A stretch of 64,000 nt of DNA from NCBI RefSeq assembly GCF_011769525.1, contig NZ_CP050440.1, positions 5,085,501-5,149,500 of the forward strand, written 5' to 3'. Origin of the DNA: Tolypothrix sp. PCC 7910 (GTDB lineage Bacteria > Cyanobacteriota > Cyanobacteriia > Cyanobacteriales > Nostocaceae). Below, one piece after another: positions 48,243 through 56,565 of this stretch. Position 1 is the stretch's first letter. Each line of letters opens with the position of its first letter. The notes below the pieces were generated by a model. It saw only the letters and a program-made list of their open reading frames with translations. It was not told where the DNA came from and searched no databases. The position numbers were made by a program, and so were the translations under genes.

Positions 48243-51044
48243 ATGGCGAAAGGATTCGGTACAGGACAGAGAAGCGTTAAACCAAACCGGAAATACTATC
48301 TAGATTTTTTACGAAAGATAATATGGGCAATAGGAGAAGGTAAAGCTGACATACCAGAAGTGTATCGTCTGCTGCAACATAACCTAGACAAGCTGAACAA
48401 ACATTTGCCCTCAGTGCTACGAGATTGGGCAACTACCACCCTACCAAAACTGGATTTTAGCAAGGCTTATAATAGAGCTTTAGCTATTACTAATTTCAGC
48501 AAAATTATTCAAGAATTCCCTGCTGTTAGTAGAGTGATAAGTAATGAAATTGCTATTGTTGCCTATGAAACAGCAGGCATAGTTTTTACCAAGATGAAAT
48601 TTCCCCAAAAATGGGCTGAAATTAATGATGATTTAGGTAATGCCTATTGTGACCGTATTGGTGGTGATTGGGTACAGAATCTAGAAAAAGCCATTGCAGC
48701 TTTTCAATCAGCTTTGCAAGTATATACTTGTGAAGAGTATCCAGAAGATTGGGCTAGAACGCAAAATAATCTAGCAACCGCTTACTCTGATTGGATAGGT
48801 GGTAATAGAAAAGAAAATTTGGAACTAGCACTCTTGTGCTGTAATAACGCTTTACAGATTTATGTTCGAGAATTATACCCACAAGATTGGGCAATGGTTC
48901 TAACTAATTTAGGTGCTATATATCGTATACGGATGCAAGGAGATGAGGTAAAAAATTTAAAGACAGCAATAGATTGCTACAAAGCTGCTTTAGAAGAATA
49001 TACTTATGAACGTTTTCCGGAAGATTGGGCTGGTCTTCAAAACAATCTTGGCAATGCTTACCGTGAACTTTATGAAGGAAACCGGGCAGAAAATTTAGAG
49101 CAATCGCTTGATTACTTTAACGCTGCGCTGAAGGTTTATACCCGTGAATCGTTAGCACAAGACTGGGCAATGGTTCAAAATAACTTGGCTCTTACTTACT
49201 ATGAGCAAGGAGAAATTGAACAAGCTATTGTCTGCTTCCGCTTATCTTTAGAAATTTGCACACCCACGGTTTCACCTACAGATTGTCTCCAATATGGAGG
49301 TAATTTCGGAGACAAAGCTCTCACGCTAGGGCGTTGGGCAGAGGCTATTGAAGGATACGATTTTGCTATTAAAGCAGTAGAGCAGATTCGTGCTTGGAGC
49401 CACTCTGAAAGTCGTCGTGAACAAATTTTGCAGGGAACTATTGAAGTCTATCAAAAAATGGTGCAAGCTTGCATCAACGCGGGAGAAATAGAAAAAGCCT
49501 TTGAATATGCCGAGCGATCGCGCTCTAAACGTCTGGTAGACTTAATGGCAAGTAACGACCTCTACCAAAGCGGCGAAATTCCCCCAGCAGTTAAGGAATT
49601 ATTGCAGCAATATGAAGAACTGCAACAGCAAATTGATCGAGAACGCGTAGAAGCTCCGCTTCTTGTCGGCAGACATCGCCCACAATCTAACGATAACGCT
49701 AGTCAAACACGCGCTGTATTCCAAGCTTACAACGAAGCGATCGCATTATTGGAAGCCCAAAAACAACAAGTTTGGGAAAATCTCAGACGCTTAGATCCTG
49801 TGTTAGCTGGCGAAATTCAAGTTAGCGCCCCTAATTTTTCCGCAATCCAAAAGCTAATTGACCAGCCTACCACTGCCATTGTCAGCTTCTACACGACCGA
49901 TAATGACACCCATATCTTTATCGTGCGAGAAAATCAAATTACCCTGCACACTTGCACCGGACAAGGGCTAGAAACACTGCAACAGTGGATTTTTGAGAAT
50001 TGGTTATTAGTATACGTAGGCGATCGCCAGACATGGAATAGCCAAATTAATCCTATTCTCAGCGAACTAGCTCAACGCCTACAACTGGCTGAACTCATTT
50101 CTCAACATTTAGAAGGTATTAAAGAATTAATCCTCGTACCTCACCTATTGCTGCATCAAATTCCCTTCGCAGCTTTACCCATTGGCAATAATCAATATCT
50201 AGGAGATAAATTTCTCATTCGCTATACTCCTAGCTGCCAAATTTTAGAATTTTGCCAACAACGCGACAAGATAGAAAGCTGCGATCAATCATACGGTACT
50301 GTCGAAGATGCCACAGATGATTTACCCTGCGCCAGTTTTGAAGGTGAACAACTTGCCAAACTGTACAACATTCCTCACTTTCAACGCCTAAGAGGTAGCA
50401 TTCAAGCTACTAAAGCTAATTATCGCCAACTAGCTGAACAAGTCCAGGTACTTCACGGCTGTCATCATGCTGAATCTTGCCTTGACAATCCCCTTGCATC
50501 ATATTTGAAATTAGGGGATGGCAATATTACTTTAGGGCAGTTGATGTCACCCGGATGGCGTTTACCTAATCTCTCTGATGTTTTTCTTTCCTGCTGCGAG
50601 ACGAATTTGGGTATTCCTGAGCTAACAGATGATATTCTCACCCTCTCCACAGGCTTCTTGTGTGCTGGTGCGAGAAGCGTTGTCAGTACTCTCTGGGCAG
50701 TAGATGATTTAGCAACAGCAGTATTTTCAGTATTTTACTACCAACACAGACAACAAGGTAAAAGCCGTCCGGAAGCTTTACGAAAAGCCCAAATCTCCTT
50801 ACGCAATTTAAGGAAAGAGGATGTTAAAAAAATTTCTCCAGAAGCAGAAGCCAGGGAAAGGGAACTCATAAAAAGTAGAAAACAATACAGCCCTGGGACA
50901 GTAGAATATCGCGAATGGGAGCGGGAATATAAGATGTATGCCCGATTTAACCGATTAATTCAATCCCTCGAAAGTTCTACGGAAGAGTTTCCCTTTTTAC
51001 ATCCGCGTTACTGGTCTGCTTTCATCTGTCAGGGTTTACGATAA
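48243..51044 (+). CDS. TPR-CHAT domain protease
   Basis: About 933 residues from the ATG at 48243 (MAKGFGTGQRSVKPNRKYY), chosen over an in-frame start overlapping B1. Residues about 115-330 contain at least four extended TPR-like repeats with the pattern YP(E/Q)DWA..QNNLG.AY......G...ENLE.A. A helical, coiled-coil part follows (residues 350-520). A C-terminal CHAT domain carries the catalytic His in VLHGCHHAESC (about residue 740) and Cys in FLSCCETNLG (about 784), then GFLCAGARSVVSTLWAVDD and FYYQHRQQGKSRPEALRKAQ. CHAT proteins are caspase-like cysteine proteases; TPR-CHAT members act in type III-E CRISPR and other cell-death-like systems. No CRISPR parts are present here. Confidence 0.92.
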   Translation: MAKGFGTGQRSVKPNRKYYLDFLRKIIWAIGEGKADIPEVYRLLQHNLDKLNKHLPSVLRDWATTTLPKLDFSKAYNRALAITNFSKIIQEFPAVSRVISNEIAIVAYETAGIVFTKMKFPQKWAEINDDLGNAYCDRIGGDWVQNLEKAIAAFQSALQVYTCEEYPEDWARTQNNLATAYSDWIGGNRKENLELALLCCNNALQIYVRELYPQDWAMVLTNLGAIYRIRMQGDEVKNLKTAIDCYKAALEEYTYERFPEDWAGLQNNLGNAYRELYEGNRAENLEQSLDYFNAALKVYTRESLAQDWAMVQNNLALTYYEQGEIEQAIVCFRLSLEICTPTVSPTDCLQYGGNFGDKALTLGRWAEAIEGYDFAIKAVEQIRAWSHSESRREQILQGTIEVYQKMVQACINAGEIEKAFEYAERSRSKRLVDLMASNDLYQSGEIPPAVKELLQQYEELQQQIDRERVEAPLLVGRHRPQSNDNASQTRAVFQAYNEAIALLEAQKQQVWENLRRLDPVLAGEIQVSAPNFSAIQKLIDQPTTAIVSFYTTDNDTHIFIVRENQITLHTCTGQGLETLQQWIFENWLLVYVGDRQTWNSQINPILSELAQRLQLAELISQHLEGIKELILVPHLLLHQIPFAALPIGNNQYLGDKFLIRYTPSCQILEFCQQRDKIESCDQSYGTVEDATDDLPCASFEGEQLAKLYNIPHFQRLRGSIQATKANYRQLAEQVQVLHGCHHAESCLDNPLASYLKLGDGNITLGQLMSPGWRLPNLSDVFLSCCETNLGIPELTDDILTLSTGFLCAGARSVVSTLWAVDDLATAVFSVFYYQHRQQGKSRPEALRKAQISLRNLRKEDVKKISPEAEARERELIKSRKQYSPGTVEYREWEREYKMYARFNRLIQSLESSTEEFPFLHPRYWSAFICQGLR

Positions 51045-51047
51045 TGT

Positions 51048-51110
51048 GCGATCGCCTTTCCCCTACTCAAACCTGAAAAATCTGACTCATCCCCAGAGGC
51101 AACAACTTAA
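51048..51110 (+). pseudogene. Fossil 3' end of lysS
   Basis: From the HIP1 octamer 4 bp after the CHAT stop codon, 20 codons plus TAA repeat the end of lysS (46789-46848). The encoded peptide [20 protein letters not shown] is identical in both. Eight bases differ, every one a synonymous third-position change, and this copy stops two codons earlier. No start codon or body is present. It marks the left edge of the second A-B block, see findings. Confidence 0.93.
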
Positions 51111-51140
51111 TCAACACTGGTAATTACATAGCTAAAAACA

Positions 51141-51180
51141 CCTGTAAGAACGTAAGATTTTGCGTTTTTGCAGGTTATTA
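51141..51180 (+). terminator. Second copy of the lysS terminator
   Basis: CCTGTAAGAACG pairs with CGTTTTTGCAGG (G-U pairs included) and is followed by TTATTAATT. It occupies the same place relative to the lysS fossil and A2 as the terminator at 46881 does to lysS and A1, though its T-run is weaker. Confidence 0.6.
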
Positions 51181-51247
51181 ATTAAGAATGCTATAAAATA
51201 ATTTTATAATTCTTGCTGCCCACTTCAGTTTAGAGGTTTATCATTAT

Positions 51248-51943
51248 TTGCAAGCCAAAGATATTAAAAAACAATTAAGATTACTCATAGAGGAAGCATC
51301 TGTAATAGATCCTGGTTTAGCGAAAAGGTTAGAAGAAATAAATCGTTGGGTGAAAGATGTTAAGCCTGGTTCCTTAACGTCTAAAAAATTTGTACTTTTT
51401 TTTCTGCAACAGATAATTAAAGATGCGCTGATTTGGCTTGATATACAAGCTCTAACATCACCACAGGCGCAGCAAGAGTACTATGAACGGATGACACCAA
51501 CGGAATACTATTGGTATAGTTATTTATTCCCCAAATGGTTGAATCAAGCAGATCCAAAATTCTCTATTTGGAAACAGAAATTGATGGCGGGGGAGTATCA
51601 TCAAGCGGATATCAATGTTCTGAGATTGATTGCTAGTGATATCATCCATCGGGAAGGAACTTTTTGGCAGTGTTATATAGCAGACTTCTCAATGGCAACT
51701 GATATAATTGTTAGTAATCGAGAGAAGCAACCACTGTGTATTCAGATCACTAGTCTTTCGGATGAATTTTCTCAAGAAAAATCTGATAATTGGGAAAATA
51801 CCTTGCTACTTTGGGGCATAGATAGAGGTTTGTTCTTAAGTTACAATCCCCACATTACGGATTTTGTCAATCAGGTAGTGAATATATCACTATATAACAG
51901 CGATCGCTTGCAAACAGGCATTTATTTAAAATTCAATTTATAG
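51248..51943 (+). CDS. Unknown protein A2 of the A-B-CHAT island
   Basis: 231 residues, paralogue of A1 (well over half identical by eye, no gaps). TTG start with GAGGT 10 nt upstream, exactly as in A1. Best conserved are IEEAS.IDP.LA.RLEEINRW, VKDVKPGSLT, YLFPKWL, W.QKLMAGE and the whole C-terminal third (MATDIIVS, PLCIQITS, WENTL, DRGLFLSYNP, YLKFNL). Variation concentrates around residues 62-90. Preserved frame and start argue that both copies are in use. B2 follows after 38 bp. Confidence 0.8.
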   Translation: MQAKDIKKQLRLLIEEASVIDPGLAKRLEEINRWVKDVKPGSLTSKKFVLFFLQQIIKDALIWLDIQALTSPQAQQEYYERMTPTEYYWYSYLFPKWLNQADPKFSIWKQKLMAGEYHQADINVLRLIASDIIHREGTFWQCYIADFSMATDIIVSNREKQPLCIQITSLSDEFSQEKSDNWENTLLLWGIDRGLFLSYNPHITDFVNQVVNISLYNSDRLQTGIYLKFNL

Positions 51944-51981
51944 TTGTAGACCATTTTCCGTCACTGTCTTCACCAAACTAC

Positions 51982-52455
51982 ATGATTATGGGGCACAAAA
52001 TTCCAGTTGAACCTCAAGCAAGATTAGAAAATTTTTTGGAACATTTAGAAGCAGCTAGGCAATTACAAAGAGAATGGATGACTTATGGACTTGACTGTGT
52101 AAACCTATATTTTGATGATGTTGATGAAGATTGGTGGGAAAAATGGGTAGAAGAAGAACCGCAGAGTTTTGAAGCGGCTGTAATAGCGTTCCTGGAAAGT
52201 GATAACTGGGTGGCTGTTAGGGTACGTAAGCAACTGCAAGACAAACCCATCTCCGAAATTGCCAGCAAGCTGGACAAATATTTGAGTTTCCCACAAGAAG
52301 ACCAGATTTTTGCTATCAAAAACTTTTTAGCAGGTAAGGTTGTTATGGGAGAAAATTACCGCTACACCACCATTGAAATTGATGAAATTGAACTTTTTAA
52401 TTTAGCAGCAGAACTTTTAGAGAAGTTGGAAGAAATTCGAGGTAGAAATCTCTAG
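51982..52455 (+). CDS. Unknown acidic protein B2 of the A-B-CHAT island
   Basis: 157 residues, paralogue of B1, less similar to it than A2 is to A1 but with the same block order (RLENFLEHLEAARQLQ, LYFDDVDEDWWEKW, VAVRVRKQLQDKP, EDQIFAIKNFLAGK, DEIELFNLAAELLEKL). No CHAT gene follows; instead there is a 426-bp repeat-rich stretch, as if a second protease gene had been lost or never came along. Confidence 0.78.
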   Translation: MIMGHKIPVEPQARLENFLEHLEAARQLQREWMTYGLDCVNLYFDDVDEDWWEKWVEEEPQSFEAAVIAFLESDNWVAVRVRKQLQDKPISEIASKLDKYLSFPQEDQIFAIKNFLAGKVVMGENYRYTTIEIDEIELFNLAAELLEKLEEIRGRNL

Positions 52456-52542
52456 AGTTTTAAGTATTCATGAAAGTAGGGTGTGTTGTCACGCAGCGCA
52501 ACGCACCGAGATGACATTAAAAATTCGCCAACCTTGCTACCC

Positions 52543-52575
52543 AGATTCCCGACTTTTTGAAAAAGTCGGGAATCT
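52543..52575. repeat. Dispersed hairpin, AGATTCCCGACTTTT type
   Basis: Perfect 15-bp arms with the 3-nt loop TGA. The hairpin at 62276-62308 (AGATCCCCAACTTTTT arms) is a diverged relative. This hairpin class is widespread in filamentous cyanobacteria. Roughly 90 bp behind B2, it could also slow transcription. Confidence 0.8.
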
Positions 52576-52817
52576 AAATCTCGCTAAACTTCGTGACATT
52601 TCATCCTATGAATGAATACGGTTCGGTTAATAATTTTTCGTCATGATTTCGGGTTGGGGAAGACGCGATAAATCGTGTCTCTACAGGATTTAACGTAAAT
52701 CGAATTGTATTATCCTATAAATAGGGCTTGCACAATTTTTTAGGCGACGCAGTAGGAAGTTAATTATTTTGTTGTTGCGAAATAATCAAATTCTAAAAAA
52801 TTTTGCACCAATAATAT

Positions 52818-52845
52818 GTAGGGGCGCAAAGCTTTGCGCCCCTAC
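52818..52845. repeat. 28-bp perfect palindrome
   Basis: GTAGGGGCGCAAAG followed directly by its reverse complement. It lies between B2 and the convergent VOC gene. A typical small dispersed palindrome of this group; it may also help end convergent transcripts. Confidence 0.8.
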
Positions 52846-52881
52846 CTCATGGTTACTGATGACAACACCCCTAATTAATAA

Positions 52882-53478
52882 CTAATTCGCAACCTCAGCC
52901 ATTTCAATAATCCGTTCTTCATAATCCTTAACCAAAAAATTAAGGGGTTTTTGATTGCGAATCTTAAACTTTAAACCGCGTGTTTCCACTCGCATTAAAA
53001 TCATTTCTAGACAATCGCGGTCAAAGCAAACATGGCGTTGCTGGTTTTTTGTACCTAAACTAGCGCCTGTAATAACGTGCAACTGAGTATTTTTCTTTAA
53101 TTGATACCACAGGCCATCACTGGCATTATTCATCATTCTGTTGGAGAAACTGGGCCCTGTAGACATATAAAGTGGGTCTATGCCTGTTGCGCCTATAGTT
53201 TGTTCGTAGTTGTAGTAGTAGTGCAAAGGTACTTCAGCTGCTGGCAAATCTAGCAGCCCTTCATACAACTGTCGCGCAATTTCCAAATCTGACACCATGA
53301 CGGTGTGTACTTTGGGCGCACTGGTGAGAAACATCCACATTGCTCCAGCGTAAGCCGCCAGGAGCAACACCATAATGCCTTGGGTGGAGAGTAGGCTATC
53401 CAGGGGCAAGGAAGGCAGAAACGAGCCTAAAGTTAAAGGACTAAGCAGGAACGATATCACACTAGCTGCTATAACCAT
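52882..53478 (-). CDS. Membrane-anchored VOC/glyoxalase-like protein
   Basis: About 198 residues from the ATG at 53478 (a TTG two codons earlier is possible). Residues 1-50 have two hydrophobic segments (VIAASVISFLLSPL; IMVLLLAAYAGAMWMFL). The rest is one VOC module: KVHTVMVSDLEIARQLYEGL, then NTQLHVITGASL and HVCFDRDCLEMILMRVETRG, closing with FLVKDYEERIIEMAEV. His and Glu residues at plausible metal positions exist, but substrate and activity are unknown. Conserved in cyanobacteria as far as I recall. Confidence 0.8.
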   Translation of the reverse strand: MVIAASVISFLLSPLTLGSFLPSLPLDSLLSTQGIMVLLLAAYAGAMWMFLTSAPKVHTVMVSDLEIARQLYEGLLDLPAAEVPLHYYYNYEQTIGATGIDPLYMSTGPSFSNRMMNNASDGLWYQLKKNTQLHVITGASLGTKNQQRHVCFDRDCLEMILMRVETRGLKFKIRNQKPLNFLVKDYEERIIEMAEVAN

Positions 53479-53674
53479 GAACAAGTCAAATATTGTATAA
53501 GGGAATCGCTTTTATTATTGTCGATAAAGACTAAAATTAAGTCCTTGTTTATAGTGTATCAATACTCCAGTGGTGTAAGTCTGAAGCAAAATTAGACAAA
53601 CATGAAGTTATTGTGCGCTAAATGGGAGACTGACAATCCCAAATTTATATTAACAACTATCAAACCCACGGCTC

Positions 53675-54298
53675 GTGCAAATCCCTCACTTTCCCGAAGC
53701 TAATCACCCCCTAGTAAAGTCGCTGTTCCATCAAAGTGACCAAGAATTAGTAATTCTGTTTCAACGCTCTCCGGATAGCGGAAAGTATTTTACGGCGATT
53801 TTTTGCCGCTATAGCCCGATAGTTTACACCTTGATTCGGCATTCAGCGCGATCACCTGTGCAAGCAGATTATTTATTCGCCCTCACTTGGCGACATATTT
53901 ACTATGAACTCGGTGGGCTCGATTTAAATAGCCCAACACCCAACCAAGAACCCTTAACTCTACAAAATTGGCTGATTAACATCACCGCCTACTGCATTAA
54001 TGAGATTGAATTACCACCCACAGAAGCAATTCATTATTCTCTCAAAGCTACTTCGCCTGCTTTGTGGTGTTATGTTGAGCAAGCCTTGGATCAACTCCCT
54101 CCAGTTTTGCGCTTTGTAGTCTTAATGGCTCAAACTTTCCGCTGGAGTGAAACGCGAATTGCTGCTTATCTCCAAGCTGAGGGCGAAAATTTCACACCGA
54201 ACGAAGTAGCCAATTTTCTCCAAGAAGGATATCGTATGTTAGAGGACAAATTACCTGGAGACATTCGTGTGATTTATTTAGGCGAAGATGCGGCCTAA
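53675..54298 (+). CDS. Sigma-70-like (ECF-type) factor or degenerate relative
   Basis: 207 residues starting with GTG at 53675. SDQELVILFQRSPDSGKYFT, then AIFCRYSPIVYTLIRHSA is a sigma region 2-like opening. QADYLFALTWRHIYYELGG matches region 2.2-2.4, and EQALDQLPPVLRFVVLMAQT with WSETRIAAYLQAEG looks like region 4 with its HTH. Spacing is looser than in standard ECF factors, so promoter recognition may be unusual. The TPR gene 103 bp downstream may be a partner or target. No anti-sigma factor is evident. Confidence 0.75.
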   Translation: MQIPHFPEANHPLVKSLFHQSDQELVILFQRSPDSGKYFTAIFCRYSPIVYTLIRHSARSPVQADYLFALTWRHIYYELGGLDLNSPTPNQEPLTLQNWLINITAYCINEIELPPTEAIHYSLKATSPALWCYVEQALDQLPPVLRFVVLMAQTFRWSETRIAAYLQAEGENFTPNEVANFLQEGYRMLEDKLPGDIRVIYLGEDAA

Positions 54299-54401
54299 TC
54301 TAGCTTAAGTATATACACGTAAATTTAAAATTTATCCGAGGTAGTTTTAATCTTGCTTATAAAACCTTCTACTTAAAAGCGACATTTCTCGGGTAAGTTT
54401 T

Positions 54402-55529
54402 ATGAAACAACGGTATTTCTTACCAGAGGCTAGCATTCTCAATTTAAATCCCCGCCTGAAATCAGGATTACTAAGTTGGGATTGTGCTATCCTCGCCTCG
54501 CGCCAGGGTGGTAAATCCCAATTTTTGACTGCTTGCTTGTTAATTTTGGCTGTGGCTTTGAGTCCCCTAGGAGCAAGTGCGGCTGATATTACTCAACAAC
54601 TGCACCGTCCGTTAGACCGTTCGACGTTACGAGACTCAAGAGATCAAGCAGATAGCTTATTAAATATCGGTGAACAACAATACCAGTTAGGTTATGCCGA
54701 TAAAACTCTTGATTCTTGCTTGCAAGCACTAGAAATTTATCACTCCTTGGGTGACTACAAAGCCCAAGGTATGACTTATGATTTGCTAGCGAAAGCGTAC
54801 ATCCAGCTAGACCGTTTGCAAGAAGGGGAAGATGCATTACGCCGGAGGTTAGCGATCGCTCGCGATACTAAAGATTTTCAGTCTCAGATTTTTGCACTGA
54901 ATAACATTAGTACAGTGCTGCTACAAAAAGGAGAATTTGTCCCAGCAGGTAAAACCGTACAAGAAGCACTGGAAATCGCCCAAAATGTCCAAAATATTGC
55001 TGGACAAGGATTGTCTTTGAGTAATTGGGGACTGGTAAATGCCAGAGTTGGCAATTACAGCAAGGCAATAAAATTGTATGAAACTGCTTTGTCTTTCCGT
55101 CGCCAAAGTGGTGATGTGATTGGTGAGACAAATACCCTTAATAATTTGGGTGATGCGTACCTAGCAATGGGTAATTATGACGATACCATTGGCACTTATG
55201 GTGCTGCTCTGAGGATAGCGAAAACTACAAGCGATCGCACTAATTATGTAAGAGCAATTGACGGTTTAGTCACAGCTCACAGTTCTGTAGGACGCAATGA
55301 GCGTGCTTTTGACTTATTAGAACAACGTCTAGCAATGGCTAGAGACTCACAAAATCTCCGAGAAGAATTTGGAGTTTTTATGGCCTATGCCAACATATAC
55401 GAAAAACTCAATAATTATCTCACTGCTCGGAACTTTTACGAAAGAGCGCTCGTATTAGCGCGAACCCTGGAAGACAGCAAGCAGGAGGTATTTTTGGTTG
55501 ACAAGCTGACTAGATTACCCAAACGCTAA
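54402..55529 (+). CDS. Secreted TPR-repeat protein
   Basis: 375 residues. A hydrophobic stretch at about 46-65 (FLTACLLILAVALSPLGASA) after a 45-residue basic lead is the likely signal or anchor. At least five tetratricopeptide repeats follow (LLNIGEQQYQLGYADKTLDS, GLSLSNWGLVNARVGNYSKA, TLNNLGDAYLAMGNYDDTIG and so on). It is probably a periplasmic or membrane scaffold. The unusually long lead before the hydrophobic part suggests that a later start could be correct, but I see no better ribosome site. Confidence 0.82.
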   Translation: MKQRYFLPEASILNLNPRLKSGLLSWDCAILASRQGGKSQFLTACLLILAVALSPLGASAADITQQLHRPLDRSTLRDSRDQADSLLNIGEQQYQLGYADKTLDSCLQALEIYHSLGDYKAQGMTYDLLAKAYIQLDRLQEGEDALRRRLAIARDTKDFQSQIFALNNISTVLLQKGEFVPAGKTVQEALEIAQNVQNIAGQGLSLSNWGLVNARVGNYSKAIKLYETALSFRRQSGDVIGETNTLNNLGDAYLAMGNYDDTIGTYGAALRIAKTTSDRTNYVRAIDGLVTAHSSVGRNERAFDLLEQRLAMARDSQNLREEFGVFMAYANIYEKLNNYLTARNFYERALVLARTLEDSKQEVFLVDKLTRLPKR

Positions 55530-55746
55530 TACAATTTTAGATTTTGGATTGTAGATTGCGAATTAAACCACGCCTATTTTGAAAACTTTAGTTCTTTTCA
55601 GAATCGGTGTTAATTTCCAAATAATAAACTATTGCCTATTACCTTTTGGTTTTTGAAGGCATTCAGTTAATAATAGTAGGACTGGAATTACCAGCCCTAC
55701 TATTATTTTTACAAATAACAAATTACGGATGACAAAGGACTAATGA

Positions 55747-56565
55747 CTAATTCAAAAATACTGAGCCATTTGATTGAATTCGCATAGCTTTTGCATCTTG
55801 AGCTACGTCTGTAGTTTCATTCAATCTGACTTCTAATAATCCGGTTTCGGAGGGTTGTGCATTCACTGACAATAATCCGCCATCTTCGCGTTGGAATGTC
55901 ACTGTGATCGGCGCACGTAAATTTTGTAGTACTACATCAGATTTTCCACTAAGCGATCGCTCATTAGTATCGCCAATAACTTGATAAGTTACATTAGCGC
56001 CAGTATCATTCACCAGTCTGACATTAACATTACCATTGTTGAGCGCTACTGTTGCAACTGGACGTTGTCCCTGTTGGCTGAGGGAAGGTTCAGTTACAGA
56101 ATTTTGTTGAGAAGGAACCTGCTGTGGGGTGGAATATGTAGTTGAATTTTGAGTTGTTGAACTCTGAGTTTGTGTATTTTGCTGGGAGCGATTATAAGGC
56201 GCTTCGTTTAAAATTCTGGGATTAGGATTAAGTCGTGAATTAGAAGTAAGTCCTGGCGCTTCTCCACCTACACCTGTATTTGTTTGTTCTTGTGATGAGG
56301 TCGCAGAATTATTAGGAACTGTCCCTTGGGATTGAACTTGTTGAGTTAAAGCATTAGGAGGACATCCTTGGGGAACCAAAACACGACTGTTGTGCGGTTC
56401 TTCATAGAAAATTCTGGGACAAGGATTAACTTTGCCCACAGAACTAGGCTGTGGTGTTGCTGGTATTGGTGTTTGTGCAAGTGCTGGTACACTCATCAGT
56501 AAACCGCCACAGAGAGCAGCCAAAATTTCAGCCGACTTACGAAACTTTTGCGAATTGCTATTCAT
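55747..56565 (-). CDS. Secreted Gln/Asn/Thr-rich protein with repeated PRI(F/L)xE motif
   Basis: 272 residues: signal peptide (ILAALCGGLLMSVPALAQ), then two copies of a short motif, NPCPRIFYEEPHNSR (about residue 46) and NPNPRILNEAPYNRS (about 113), embedded in a Gln/Ser/Thr-rich low-complexity region. A compact C-terminal beta domain of about 100 residues follows (VATVALNNGNVNVRLVNDTG; PITVTFQREDGGLLSVNAQP). It is probably an envelope protein; I recognise the type as conserved in filamentous cyanobacteria, without a known role. Confidence 0.75.
   Translation of the reverse strand: MNSNSQKFRKSAEILAALCGGLLMSVPALAQTPIPATPQPSSVGKVNPCPRIFYEEPHNSRVLVPQGCPPNALTQQVQSQGTVPNNSATSSQEQTNTGVGGEAPGLTSNSRLNPNPRILNEAPYNRSQQNTQTQSSTTQNSTTYSTPQQVPSQQNSVTEPSLSQQGQRPVATVALNNGNVNVRLVNDTGANVTYQVIGDTNERSLSGKSDVVLQNLRAPITVTFQREDGGLLSVNAQPSETGLLEVRLNETTDVAQDAKAMRIQSNGSVFLN

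Larger units (their letters stand above)
52456..52881. other. Repeat-packed junction behind the A2-B2 block
   Basis: No gene. At least four different dispersed repeats follow each other: a GGTGTGTTG...CAACGCACC element (52483-52506), the AGATTCCCGAC hairpin (52543-52575), a GACGCGATAAATCGTGTC element (52662-52679) and the GTAGGGGCGCAAAG palindrome (52818-52845). Confidence 0.75.

Noticed and set aside
48243..51044. TPR-CHAT gene as part of a type III-E CRISPR (craspase-like) system
   Set aside because: No CRISPR array, no gRAMP/Cas7-11-like gene and no other cas gene are in the window.
46789..51110. Simple recent tandem duplication of lysS end plus A-B
   Set aside because: The A copies differ widely while the lysS fragments differ only at synonymous sites, which a recent local duplication would not give.
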